NCBI GenBank assembly: GCA_019248485.1
Contig: JAEHGL010000014.1
Location: 1 to 33,270, forward strand
Source of the DNA: Candidatus Komeilibacteria bacterium S5_K13
GTDB taxonomy: Bacteria; Patescibacteriota; Patescibacteriia; UBA1558; S5-K13
Direction: 5' to 3'
Length of the DNA stretch: 33,270 nt
Below the pieces are notes generated by a model. That model was not told the origin of the DNA and did not search any database. It saw nothing but the letters and a program-made list of their open reading frames with translations. Positions within the stretch are counted from its first letter, which is position 1; the number at the start of each line of letters is the position of its first letter. The position numbers and the translations under genes are program-made. Of the stretch, positions 23,540 to 31,636 are shown piece after piece.

Positions 23540-23605
23540 GTCAGCGTGTCGGTAGTTTGGTTGGATAGAGAGCCTAATTTACTAACTATCTAACCCCCTC
23601 CTGAC
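23540..23605. repeat. Imperfect GGTTNGATAG hairpin before glyS
   Basis: GGTTGGATAG (23559-23568) pairs with CTATCTAACC (23586-23595) with one G-U pair. Outside it, GTCAG (23540-23544) pairs with CTGAC (23601-23605). The right arm again consists of ACTAAC/CTAACC words next to the following start codon, as before the 20019 gene. There is no T-tract. Confidence 0.5.
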
Positions 23606-23616
23606 CCACTAAATTT

Positions 23617-25041
23617 ATGGTAAAAAAAGATACAAAAGTCAAGGAAAATACAGAATTAATGGACAAAATTATATCACTTTGTAAAAGAAGGGGCTTTGTT
23701 TACTCTTCTTCTGAAATTTATGGTGGTTTTGCAGCTGTTTATGATTATGGACCATATGGAGTAGAACTTTTAAATAATATCAAAAATTCTTGGTGGAAAT
23801 ACATGGTTCAATATCGTGAAGATGTGGTGGGGCTTGATAGTGCTATTTTTATGCACCCAAAAGTATGGGAAGCGAGTGGTCATGTATCTGGATTCTCAGA
23901 CCCTCTTACTGAGTGTAAAAAATGTCATTATAGATTTAGGGTTGATACAGTATTAGAGGAGTTTGGAATTGGTGCTGATGAAAAAATGAGTCTTGAAGAA
24001 ATAGAAAAATTGTTTAAGAAGAGTTTAGCAAAAATAAAATGTGCAAAATGTGGATCAAATGAATTTACAGAAATAAAGAAGTTTAATTTATTAGTGAGCT
24101 CAAATTTAGGAAACTTTTCGGGTGATTCGGATAAAGATCCAGTTTATTTAAGGGGTGAGACAGCTCAAGGAATTTATGTAAATTACAAAAATGTATTGGA
24201 TTCAACACGGGTAAAAATTCCTTTTGGCATAGCTCAAATAGGAAAGGCTTTTAGAAATGAAATCACAGCACGACAATTTATTTTTCGTACTCGTGAATTC
24301 GAACAAATGGAAATGCAATATTTTACCTCTCCTAAAGAGGATATGAAAGAATATGAGAAACTCAAGGAATATAGATGGCAATATTATCTAGATTTGGGAA
24401 TAAAAAAAGAAAATCTTAAATGGCACAAACATGAAAATTTGGTTTTTTATGCAAAGGAAGCATATGATATAGAATATAAGTTTCCATTTGGATTCAAAGA
24501 GCTTGAAGGGCTTCATGCAAGAGGAGGGTATGACCTCAGTCAACATGCAAAATTTTCAGGAAAAGATATGAACTATCTTGACCCTTATACAAATGAGAAA
24601 TATATCCCTCATATAGTTGAATCTTCTGCGGGGGTGGGGAGAACATTTTTAGCGCTTATATCAGAGGCATATACAGAGGAAAAAATTGGTGATGAAGAGA
24701 GGGTTGTTTTGAAATTTAAGCCAGAAATAGCACCAATAAAAATTGCAGTATTTCCACTTTTAAAAAACAAGCCAGAACTTGTTGAAAAGGCCCATGGAAT
24801 ATTCAAAAATCTAAGTAAATTATATAGATGTGAGTTCGATGATAATGGAAATATAGGAAAAAGATATAGAAGGCAAGATGAAATAGGAACTCCATATTGT
24901 GCGACTATTGATTTTGACACACTCTCAAATAACGAGGTAACAATAAGAGATAGGGACACAATGAAACAAGAAAGAATAAAAATAGAAAATTTAGTAGAAT
25001 ATTTTAAATTAAAATTTTCCGGTTATACAACCGGACAATAA
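23617..25041 (+). CDS. glyS: Glycyl-tRNA synthetase, homodimeric type
   Basis: Class II synthetase that charges tRNA-Gly, of the single-subunit (alpha2) type found in many bacteria, archaea and eukaryotes rather than the alpha2-beta2 type. The 474-residue product shows FVYSSSEIYGGFAAVYDYGP at the N-terminus (start of the catalytic core), a zinc-ribbon insertion with CKKC and CAKC pairs, RGETAQGIYV, the motif-2 region FRNEITARQFIFRTREFEQME, and an anticodon-binding domain at the C-terminus (IGKRYRRQDEIGTPYC). The last codons form a GC-rich hairpin with the spacer to the next gene, which starts 3 nt after the stop. It follows a palindromic spacer with no clear promoter. Confidence 0.95.
   Translation: MVKKDTKVKENTELMDKIISLCKRRGFVYSSSEIYGGFAAVYDYGPYGVELLNNIKNSWWKYMVQYREDVVGLDSAIFMHPKVWEASGHVSGFSDPLTECKKCHYRFRVDTVLEEFGIGADEKMSLEEIEKLFKKSLAKIKCAKCGSNEFTEIKKFNLLVSSNLGNFSGDSDKDPVYLRGETAQGIYVNYKNVLDSTRVKIPFGIAQIGKAFRNEITARQFIFRTREFEQMEMQYFTSPKEDMKEYEKLKEYRWQYYLDLGIKKENLKWHKHENLVFYAKEAYDIEYKFPFGFKELEGLHARGGYDLSQHAKFSGKDMNYLDPYTNEKYIPHIVESSAGVGRTFLALISEAYTEEKIGDEERVVLKFKPEIAPIKIAVFPLLKNKPELVEKAHGIFKNLSKLYRCEFDDNGNIGKRYRRQDEIGTPYCATIDFDTLSNNEVTIRDRDTMKQERIKIENLVEYFKLKFSGYTTGQ
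25018..25035. repeat. GC hairpin at the glyS end
   Basis: TCCGGTT (25018-25024) pairs with AACCGGA (25029-25035) around an ATAC tetraloop. It covers the last glyS codons and lies 10 nt before the next ATG. No U-tract follows. It could modulate coupling between glyS and the pilin-like gene. Confidence 0.5.
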
Positions 25042-25044
25042 AAT

Positions 25045-25923
25045 ATGAAAAATTTCAAAAAAATGTTTTTTATTTTAGTTCCAGTTTTTGTTTTATTTAT
25101 TTTTAATATAGCAAGTGCCAAAATAGCTCTTGAAGTCCCTATTCCAGGAATGGAGGGTGGCGTAAAAGATCTAGGCGATTATATAAGAATTTTATATAAT
25201 TATGGAATTTATGCGGCTAGTATAATGGCAGTAATAATGATATCGATAAATAGTTTTAAGTGGGTTTCAGCCGGTGGAAATAAGGGTTCTATAGAAAAAG
25301 CAAAGAGTGGAATGCTAATGTCTATAACGGGGCTATTTTTGCTTTTTGCTTCTTATATGATATTAAATACAGTGAATAGTCAGCTCATTCTTTTAAAAAT
25401 GCCGTATGTTGAGCCTATTACCTCAGATTTTTTAGAGTTAGAAACTGAGAGTATGATTGGTTTAGACCCGGATTATTATGATGAGACATATGTTGCAGAT
25501 TATGGGCATGAATCTGAGGGTGGAGGAAATCAAGTGGCTGTACAAAAGTGTGGCACAGCATCACAACAGTTAGGTGGATATTTTTGCGTCCCTTTTTCAA
25601 ATAATGGAGACTTTGAATATGAATTTAGTGGGAATGTGATTGGTGATTGTCCAGATATGGAACAATGTGTAACAAAAAGCCCCGCTTGTAGCAACGGTAA
25701 TGTTTGTACGGCTATTGGCAATTGCAGTAAATACGCCGATGGTTATTGCGATGGTGTTGGCTCGCAAGTTTGTTGCAAAAAACCAAAGCAAGGTATTAGA
25801 AAACCATGTCAACATAACGCTGACTGTATAAGTAATTGTTGTTGTGATCATCCATGGTACTACAAGGATGTGTGCAACTCAAAAACCTTTTGTTATAATA
25901 ATGGGATGCCTTGTATACCATAA
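25045..25923 (+). CDS. Pilin-like protein with a cysteine-rich C-terminus
   Basis: 292 residues, exported. The signal peptide is about 25 residues, ending ASA before KIALEVP. The T4SS-pilin-like module follows, with two hydrophobic helices (about 52-70 and 90-109) and the conserved loop SFKWVSAGGNKGSIEKAKSG, the same pattern as the genes at 5158 and 6912 but more diverged. The remainder (about 168-292) is a Cys-rich ectodomain with some 22 cysteines, including VCC and NCCCDH, loosely recalling WAP/Dickkopf-like disulfide knots. It starts 3 nt after glyS. It implies an oxidising environment outside the membrane and a disulfide-forming system elsewhere in the genome. Probably a pilus or surface component; no secretion ATPase is close. 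Confidence 0.75.
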   Translation: MKNFKKMFFILVPVFVLFIFNIASAKIALEVPIPGMEGGVKDLGDYIRILYNYGIYAASIMAVIMISINSFKWVSAGGNKGSIEKAKSGMLMSITGLFLLFASYMILNTVNSQLILLKMPYVEPITSDFLELETESMIGLDPDYYDETYVADYGHESEGGGNQVAVQKCGTASQQLGGYFCVPFSNNGDFEYEFSGNVIGDCPDMEQCVTKSPACSNGNVCTAIGNCSKYADGYCDGVGSQVCCKKPKQGIRKPCQHNADCISNCCCDHPWYYKDVCNSKTFCYNNGMPCIP

Positions 25924-26003
25924 TAGGTATTTAATTTGTTTAGTCACGCTTTATTTTATTGAAATAACGTAATTTATAGATAGCCGCATTTAACTAAATC
26001 TTT

Positions 26004-27260
26004 ATGCAAAATATATTTTTAAAAAAACTTAAGGATACAAAGGCGATTACTGTTTTGGTTTTGATAAAAACGGGTTCAAGATATGAAAATGATTCAAATC
26101 GCGGAGTCGCTCATTTTTTGGAGCATTTACTTTTTAAAGGAACAAAAAAAAGACCAAGTTCTTTGGCGATCACAAAAGAGTTGGATAGTATTGGAGCAGA
26201 GTTTAATGCTTTTACGTCAAAGGACAAAACGGGTTTTTATATAAAAGCGCCAAAGGCGCATCTTGAAAAAGCATTAGACGTTTTATCTGATATGCTTTTT
26301 AATTCAAAGTTTGATACGCGAGAAATAGAGAAAGAAAGAGGCGTGGTGTTAGAGGAGTTCAATATGTATTATGATAATCCAATGATGTTTATAGATTCAC
26401 TTTTAGAGTGCGGTATTTTTAAAGGTCATAATTTAGGAGAACTTATATTAGGCGATCAAAATGTTATAAAAAATATAAAAAGATCACAGATACTAAAATT
26501 TTATAAAAAGTATTACAATCCAGACAATTTAGTAATAGGGGTTTCTGGAAATTTTGATCAAAATAAGCTATTGCCACTTATAAAAAAATATTTCAAAATA
26601 AAAGAGTATAATACAAAAAATACTTTTGAAGAGTTTACGGGGAATCAAAAAAAAGAACAAATATTAATAAAGAACAAAGAAACGGATCAAGTTCATACGG
26701 CTATTGGATTTTTGGGAACGTCTATATTTGACGATGACTATTACGCAGTAAAGCTCCTTTCTATTATAATAGGTGGAAATATGAGTTCAAGATTGTTTTT
26801 GAAAATTAGAGAGAAAATGGGGCTTTGTTATTATATAAAATCATATACAGACAGCTATCAAGATACGGGAATATTTTCTATTATATCGGGGCTTGATAAA
26901 TCAAGAATTGAAAGCGCGGTGGAGACAATTATCAAAGAATTAAAAAATATCAAGCAAAATGGTGTTACGGAAGAAGAGTTGAAAAGATCAAAAGAATTTA
27001 TAGATGGAAAGTTAATTTTAAATTTAGAAGATAGTGCAAATGTTGTTGAGTGGTATGGAGATCAATTGTTATTACAGGGAGACGCCATTTCACCAGAAGA
27101 ATTTTTCAAATATATCAATAAGATTACTATAAAAGATATAAAAAGAGTTGCAAACAAGATATTTTTAAAAGAAAAATTAAATCTTGCTGTAATAGGACCA
27201 TTTAAAAATTCTAAAGAATGGGAAACAAAATTTAAAAAGATTATAAATAAAATTTTATAA
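26004..27260 (+). CDS. M16-family zinc metallopeptidase
   Basis: 418 residues, a single-copy M16B-type peptidase related to the mitochondrial processing peptidase and to bacterial PqqL/YmxG-like enzymes. The inverted zinc motif HFLEH is at residues 37-41, with the third ligand Glu117 or Glu118 in ERGVVLEE. The C-terminal half has the inactive-like M16 repeat with SRLFLKIREKMGLCYYIKS. No signal peptide is visible, so it is probably cytoplasmic, acting on short peptides or exported-protein remnants. M16B enzymes of this length usually dimerise. The 80-nt gap upstream shows no clear promoter or Shine-Dalgarno. Confidence 0.92.
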   Translation: MQNIFLKKLKDTKAITVLVLIKTGSRYENDSNRGVAHFLEHLLFKGTKKRPSSLAITKELDSIGAEFNAFTSKDKTGFYIKAPKAHLEKALDVLSDMLFNSKFDTREIEKERGVVLEEFNMYYDNPMMFIDSLLECGIFKGHNLGELILGDQNVIKNIKRSQILKFYKKYYNPDNLVIGVSGNFDQNKLLPLIKKYFKIKEYNTKNTFEEFTGNQKKEQILIKNKETDQVHTAIGFLGTSIFDDDYYAVKLLSIIIGGNMSSRLFLKIREKMGLCYYIKSYTDSYQDTGIFSIISGLDKSRIESAVETIIKELKNIKQNGVTEEELKRSKEFIDGKLILNLEDSANVVEWYGDQLLLQGDAISPEEFFKYINKITIKDIKRVANKIFLKEKLNLAVIGPFKNSKEWETKFKKIINKIL

Positions 27261-27274
27261 AAACAAAAACTTTT

Positions 27275-27301
27275 TACTTAACCAAAAAAACAAGTTAAGT
27301 A
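27275..27301. repeat. Inverted repeat before the AI-2E permease gene
   Basis: TACTTAAC (27275-27282) and GTTAAGTA (27294-27301) are exact inverted copies separated by 11 nt. The T-run precedes rather than follows the hairpin, so it is not a plus-strand terminator. It lies 10 nt before ATG 27312 and may be an operator or part of the ribosome-binding region. Confidence 0.45.
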
Positions 27302-27311
27302 CAATAATAAT

Positions 27312-28331
27312 ATGGAAACAAGAACAGTGCATATTTCAACACTTACTTTTGTGAAAATAATAGCTATAGCACTTATTGCTTTATTTTTATTTTTGGTAAG
27401 AGATATATTGGCTATGATATTTTTGGCTTTTGTATTGGCATCTGCTATGAAGCCAGGGGTCGATTGGTTTGTAAATAAAAAAATTCCAAAAACACTTGGA
27501 ATAGGAATAATTTATATTGTTTTCTTAATGATTATTTCTATTTTGATGGTTATTATTGTTCCTCCAGTTTCAAGAGAAATTACCCAACTTGCAAATCATT
27601 TTCCAGATTATTATGAAAGGATTAATTTGTTTTTGGCAAAATTTAATTCAGGATTTACCAATAGTGAAAATAGTCAGTCACAGCTTACACTAGCTAATAT
27701 GGGTGGAGGATTAAGTGGTGCGGTTGGCTCTATTTTTAATACAACATTTCAAGTATTTAGTGGGGTTTTTGCATTTATCACAATTTTGATCCTTGCTTTT
27801 TATTTTGCAAGTGAGGAGACTAGAATAAGAAATTTTTTGAGAGGTCATATTCCAGCAAAAAAAAGAGATTATATTGTAGATCTTGTTTCTAAAGTTCAAA
27901 CAAAATTGGGTTATTGGCTTAGAGGACAATTGTTGTTGTGTCTTATTGTATTTGGAGCAACATTCTTGTTATTGGCAATCTTTGGAGTAAAGTATGCTCT
28001 GGTGCTAGCAATTTTGGCAGGTATTTTTGAAATTATTCCTTTTTTTGGACCATGGGTTGCGGGGCTAGTTGGAGTTTTGATAACATTTTCTATTTCTCCC
28101 GCAAAAGCAATAATTGTAGCTATTATATACTTAGTGGTGCAACAAGCCGAATCAGCATTTATAGTTCCAAAGGTGATGAGTAGATCTGTGGGACTAAATC
28201 CGCTTTTGGTTGTTATTGCTATACTTATTGGTTTTCAAATTGGTGGAGTAATGGGCGCGCTTATTTCGGTTCCATTCGTTGCTATGTTGTCAGTTTTTGT
28301 TTGGGATATATTAGATAAAAAAAATGATTAA
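27312..28331 (+). CDS. AI-2E/PerM family membrane transporter
   Basis: 339 residues with about seven to eight membrane helices, matching the AI-2E family (UPF0118, PerM/TqsA-like). Family signatures are ASAMKPGVDWFVNKKIPKTLG near the N-terminus, the central amphipathic soluble segment (about 90-130) and the C-terminal ILAGIFEIIPFFGPWVAGL and GLNPLLVVIAILIGFQIGGVMGAL. Named members export autoinducer-2 or act in Na+/H+ exchange; the substrate here cannot be told from sequence. It follows the M16 peptidase by 51 nt and precedes rsmI by 15 nt. Confidence 0.9.
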   Translation: METRTVHISTLTFVKIIAIALIALFLFLVRDILAMIFLAFVLASAMKPGVDWFVNKKIPKTLGIGIIYIVFLMIISILMVIIVPPVSREITQLANHFPDYYERINLFLAKFNSGFTNSENSQSQLTLANMGGGLSGAVGSIFNTTFQVFSGVFAFITILILAFYFASEETRIRNFLRGHIPAKKRDYIVDLVSKVQTKLGYWLRGQLLLCLIVFGATFLLLAIFGVKYALVLAILAGIFEIIPFFGPWVAGLVGVLITFSISPAKAIIVAIIYLVVQQAESAFIVPKVMSRSVGLNPLLVVIAILIGFQIGGVMGALISVPFVAMLSVFVWDILDKKND

Positions 28332-28346
28332 TTTATACACAAGATA

Positions 28347-29030
28347 ATGGGGAAATTATATATAGTTGCAACTCCAATAGGAAATTTATCTGATATAACA
28401 TTTCGTGCTATCGAAATTTTGAAATCAGTAGATTTTGTATTTTGTGAAGATACGAGAGTTACAAAAAATTTACTAAATCATTATGGTATCAATACAAAAT
28501 TAGAAAGTTATCATGAACATTCTGATAAAAACAAAGAAAACAAAATTTTATCACTTTTATCTGAGGATAAAAATATCGCCTACGTTAGCGATGCAGGAAC
28601 GCCAGGAATAAGTGATCCTGGAGAAAGATTAATAAATTATGTTTTGGAAAATAAGCCAGACATAAAAATAGAATCTATTCCAGGAGCCTCATCCCTTATA
28701 ACAGCGCTCTCAATTTCTGGATTTAATTGTGATAGGTTTAATTTTTTGGGATTCTTACCACACAAGAAAGGCAAGGAAACCTTGCTTAAAGAAATTATTG
28801 CAAGCGATGTTACAAGTATTTTTTTTGAGTCCACTCATCGTATTATTAAGAGCTTAGAAAAATTACAATCATTAGGATTCCAAGATAATAGAAATATGGC
28901 CGTAGCTCGTGAGCTTACAAAAAAATTTGAAACAATATATCGTGGAACCTTAAAAAGGGTTTTAAGTGATTTAAAGGGAGGAGTTACAAAAGGAGAGTTT
29001 GTAGTGATAATAGATAGAAGCTCCAAATAA
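28347..29030 (+). CDS. rsmI: 16S rRNA 2'-O-methyltransferase RsmI
   Basis: SAM-dependent methyltransferase that modifies C1402 of 16S rRNA in the decoding centre. The 227-residue protein has the tetrapyrrole-methylase fold: LYIVATPIGNLSDITFRA at the N-terminus, CEDTR at 33-37, the SAM loop DAGTPGISDPG at 82-92, then PGASSLITALSISG and ELTKKFE. It is shorter than the Escherichia coli protein (about 286), lacking the C-terminal extension, as is common in reduced genomes. It lies 15 nt after the permease and is probably co-transcribed with it. Confidence 0.94.
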   Translation: MGKLYIVATPIGNLSDITFRAIEILKSVDFVFCEDTRVTKNLLNHYGINTKLESYHEHSDKNKENKILSLLSEDKNIAYVSDAGTPGISDPGERLINYVLENKPDIKIESIPGASSLITALSISGFNCDRFNFLGFLPHKKGKETLLKEIIASDVTSIFFESTHRIIKSLEKLQSLGFQDNRNMAVARELTKKFETIYRGTLKRVLSDLKGGVTKGEFVVIIDRSSK

Positions 29031-29051
29031 CAAATCTCAATAATCAAATAA

Positions 29052-29098
29052 ATTACAATAACCAATATTCGAATTTTCAATTTATTGCATATTGTAAT
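29052..29098. repeat. AT-rich inverted repeat between rsmI and metG
   Basis: ATTACAATA (29052-29060) and TATTGTAAT (29090-29098) are exact inverted copies with a 29-nt loop that contains TTCGAA. The spacer is built of CAATAA/AATCAA words like those at 31510-31560. Confidence 0.5.
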
Positions 29099-29112
29099 AT
29101 GTGTATTATAAA
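29085..29112 (+). promoter_or_regulatory. Probable metG promoter
   Basis: TTGCAT (29085-29090), a 16-nt spacer and TATAAA (29107-29112) make a fair promoter. Transcription would begin near 29119, a few bases before ATG 29124, so the mRNA would be nearly leaderless, as for lepB. Confidence 0.45.
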
Positions 29113-29123
29113 TAAAGAGTATT

Positions 29124-30611
29124 ATGAATAAAGAACAAAACAAAATTTATATAACAACGCCTATTTATTATATCAATGACCGTCCTCACATTGGCCATGC
29201 TTATACTACTATAATTGCAGATGTACTCGCACGATATTATAGACAAAAAATAGGTAGTGATAATGTTTTCTTTTTGACTGGGACAGATGAGCATGGTGCA
29301 AAAATATCTGAAAGTGCAATAAAATATAATTTAGACACACAAGATTTTGCAGACATGATAAGTTCTGAGTTCTTTGAATCGTGGAAAAAATTAGATATTT
29401 CTAATAATGGTTTTATAAGAACAACAAGTGAAAAGCATAAAACTATTGTGCGCGATATTTTACTTAAACTAAAAGAATTAAAGACGCCAATTGGAAATGA
29501 TGTATTATATGAATCAGAATATGAGGGTTTGTATTGCGTGGGATGTGAAAAATATATTTTAGAATCAGAGTTAATAGATGGAAAGTGTCCAGATCATAAT
29601 AGAGTTCCTGAAAAGCTAAAAGAAAAAAATTGGTTTTTTAGATTGTCTGATTTTATTCCAAGTATTATAGAAAAAATAAAAAGCAATGAAATAGAAGTAT
29701 TTCCCGAAACAAGAAAAAATGAAGTTCTTGGAATATTAGAAAAACAAAGTCTGCCAGATTTTTCTATTTCAAGATCTATAAAATCAGTTCCATGGGGAAT
29801 AGATTTGCCTTGGGATGAAAATCAAAAATGTTATGTGTGGGTAGATGCGCTGTCAAATTATATTACAGCCCTTGATTATCCAGATGGTGAAAATTTTAAA
29901 AAGTTTTGGCCAGCTGATATTCAGCTTATGGCACTTGAAATATTGAAGTTTCATGCAATTTTTTGGCCAGCAATTCTTATGGCACTAGACTTACCACTTC
30001 CAAAGAAATTGGCAATTCATGGATTTTTTACAATAGATGACAAGAAGATGAGTAAGACGCTTGGTAATGTGATAAACCCAAATGATTTGGTAGAAAAGTA
30101 TGGACCCGATGTAACAAAGTATCTTATTTTATCTCAATTTGGATTTGGGTCAGAGAGTGATATAAATGTGTCTGAGTTTCCAGCAAAGTATAATGCAGAT
30201 TTAGTAAATGGGCTTGGGAATTTGGTAAATAGAACTACAAAAATGGTAGAGGATTATTTGAGTGGCAATGTTTATGAAAAATATGAAATCAGAGAGGATT
30301 CGCTTTTAGAGCTAGTGGGTGAAAACATAGAATGTCTAGATTTCAGAACAGCCCTTATTAATATAATGGCAACAATTAAATTAACAGATCAGTGGATAGA
30401 TAAAGATAAGCCCTGGGAATTATCAAAATTAGAAGATGAGGAGTCTAAAATAAAGTTAGAAAAAGTATTAAATGCTTCTATAGTAAATTTATTAAGTATC
30501 GCCAACGCTTTAAAACCATTTATGCCAAATAAATCACAGGAAATTATAGACATATTAACAGCAGAAAAAATTGTAAAACCCGAGTTCCCACTATTTCCTA
30601 GAATAGGGTAG
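29124..30611 (+). CDS. metG: Methionyl-tRNA synthetase
   Basis: Class I synthetase that charges tRNA-Met, both initiator and elongator. 495 residues. The HIGH motif is at 22-25 and KMSKT at 308-312. A partial zinc knuckle (CVGC and CPDH, about 137-162) sits in the connective peptide. FSISRSIKSVPWGI and WVDALSNYITAL are typical active-site segments. The alpha-helical anticodon-binding domain covers about 360-490, and there is no C-terminal tRNA-binding (EMAP-like) domain, so this is the short form. It is preceded by an AT-rich dyad and a likely promoter. Confidence 0.96.
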   Translation: MNKEQNKIYITTPIYYINDRPHIGHAYTTIIADVLARYYRQKIGSDNVFFLTGTDEHGAKISESAIKYNLDTQDFADMISSEFFESWKKLDISNNGFIRTTSEKHKTIVRDILLKLKELKTPIGNDVLYESEYEGLYCVGCEKYILESELIDGKCPDHNRVPEKLKEKNWFFRLSDFIPSIIEKIKSNEIEVFPETRKNEVLGILEKQSLPDFSISRSIKSVPWGIDLPWDENQKCYVWVDALSNYITALDYPDGENFKKFWPADIQLMALEILKFHAIFWPAILMALDLPLPKKLAIHGFFTIDDKKMSKTLGNVINPNDLVEKYGPDVTKYLILSQFGFGSESDINVSEFPAKYNADLVNGLGNLVNRTTKMVEDYLSGNVYEKYEIREDSLLELVGENIECLDFRTALINIMATIKLTDQWIDKDKPWELSKLEDEESKIKLEKVLNASIVNLLSIANALKPFMPNKSQEIIDILTAEKIVKPEFPLFPRIG

Positions 30612-30668
30612 TTTGCGATTTGCCATTTTCTATTTTGTAATTTTGAAATTAATTTACTATTTGCTTAA

Positions 30669-30757
30669 TTTCAATTGCCTTAGATCATGAGCTTAGGTCG
30701 AATGGTAAATAGCAAAATAATAAATCCACGGCATGCCGCCATGGCGTGCAATTGAAA
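30669..30757. repeat. Nested inverted repeats with two GC palindromes
   Basis: TTTCAATTGC (30669-30678) and GCAATTGAAA (30748-30757) are exact inverted copies. Inside lie two overlapping 10-bp palindromes, CGGCATGCCG (30729-30738) and CGCCATGGCG (30737-30746), which are out of keeping with the surrounding AT-rich sequence. Upstream, ATTTGCCATT (30619-30628) mirrors AATGGTAAAT (30701-30710) with one mismatch. The 175-nt metG-CvpA gap therefore folds back on itself. No T-tract or promoter is evident. Confidence 0.55.
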
Positions 30758-30786
30758 ATGAAAAATAATAAATAAAAAATATCATT

Positions 30787-31500
30787 ATGAATTACATAGA
30801 TATTATTATTCTTATTATCCTTGCCATATTTATTTTTGGAGGGGTAAAAAAGGGATTAGTTAGATCTATAGGGGAAATACTTGGAGTTTTTGTGTCAATT
30901 TATGTTGCTATAAACTTTTACGAAGTATGTTCTTCTTGGCTTGAAAATGCGGTGAGTTTTTTGCATGGAACAGTAACAGATATAGTAAGTGTTATATTAT
31001 TGTTTATAGTAGTTAATATTGCGATTTCTGTTTTGGTGTATTTTATAGATAAAATATTTTCTCTGCCAATACTCAATTTTTTTAATCATTTACTCGGAGG
31101 AATATTTGGATTAATAGGGGGCGTAGTATTAATTGTAGTTTTGTTTTTTATATTTGCTTATTTTGGGATAGGTGTTGGTATGTTTGAAAATTCAAAAGCA
31201 ATTCCTTATGTAGAAAAAGTTTCATTTTTTATAAAACCACTTTTACCACAAGATCTAAAAAGCGTTTCTATATCAGATTTCTTGGAAAATACATGGATTT
31301 ATAATTTAAAAAATTCTATAAATAATTTGCCAGACGATATTAATAGTGTAGATAAACTGGTTGCATATTTACGAGAAAATGTTGGTATAGGAGAAAATAT
31401 TATTTCCGATATTAAAGACTCTCAGTTTAAAGGAAAAACAAACTTGACTATAGAAGAAATAAAAACAAAACTTCAAGATTATTTGAACAATATCCAATAA
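30787..31500 (+). CDS. CvpA-family membrane protein
   Basis: 237 residues with four predicted membrane helices in the first 130, matching CvpA (colicin V production protein family). The start MNYIDIIILIILAIFIFGGVKKGLVRSI is typical of the family: a short N-terminus, a hydrophobic helix and a GxxKGLVRS turn. The soluble C-terminus (about 140-237) is predicted helical and charged. Members in other bacteria affect envelope integrity, biofilm or colicin export, with no agreed molecular function. It stands alone between two palindromic gaps. ATG 30787 has no clear Shine-Dalgarno. Confidence 0.85.
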   Translation: MNYIDIIILIILAIFIFGGVKKGLVRSIGEILGVFVSIYVAINFYEVCSSWLENAVSFLHGTVTDIVSVILLFIVVNIAISVLVYFIDKIFSLPILNFFNHLLGGIFGLIGGVVLIVVLFFIFAYFGIGVGMFENSKAIPYVEKVSFFIKPLLPQDLKSVSISDFLENTWIYNLKNSINNLPDDINSVDKLVAYLRENVGIGENIISDIKDSQFKGKTNLTIEEIKTKLQDYLNNIQ

Positions 31501-31534
31501 CTAAAATAATACCCAATAATCAATACTCAAATTA

Positions 31535-31600
31535 CAGATAATAATCAATAGTCAATTTCTAATTTTCGATCATTGAATATTGTGATTTGGTGATTATCTG
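31535..31600. repeat. Imperfect AT-rich hairpin before tatD
   Basis: CAGATAAT (31535-31542) pairs with ATTATCTG (31593-31600), and TCAAT (31552-31556) pairs with ATTGA (31572-31576), giving a 66-nt imperfect foldback. The gap is made of CAATAATCAATA-like words related to those before metG. Confidence 0.5.
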
Positions 31601-31636
31601 GAACTTGTTATTTGTTTATTGTTATTTATAAATATT

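Noticed and set aside
28771-28785. GCAAGG-AAA-CCTTGC hairpin within rsmI
   Set aside because: It falls inside a conserved coding region with no T-tract, and is short enough to be chance.
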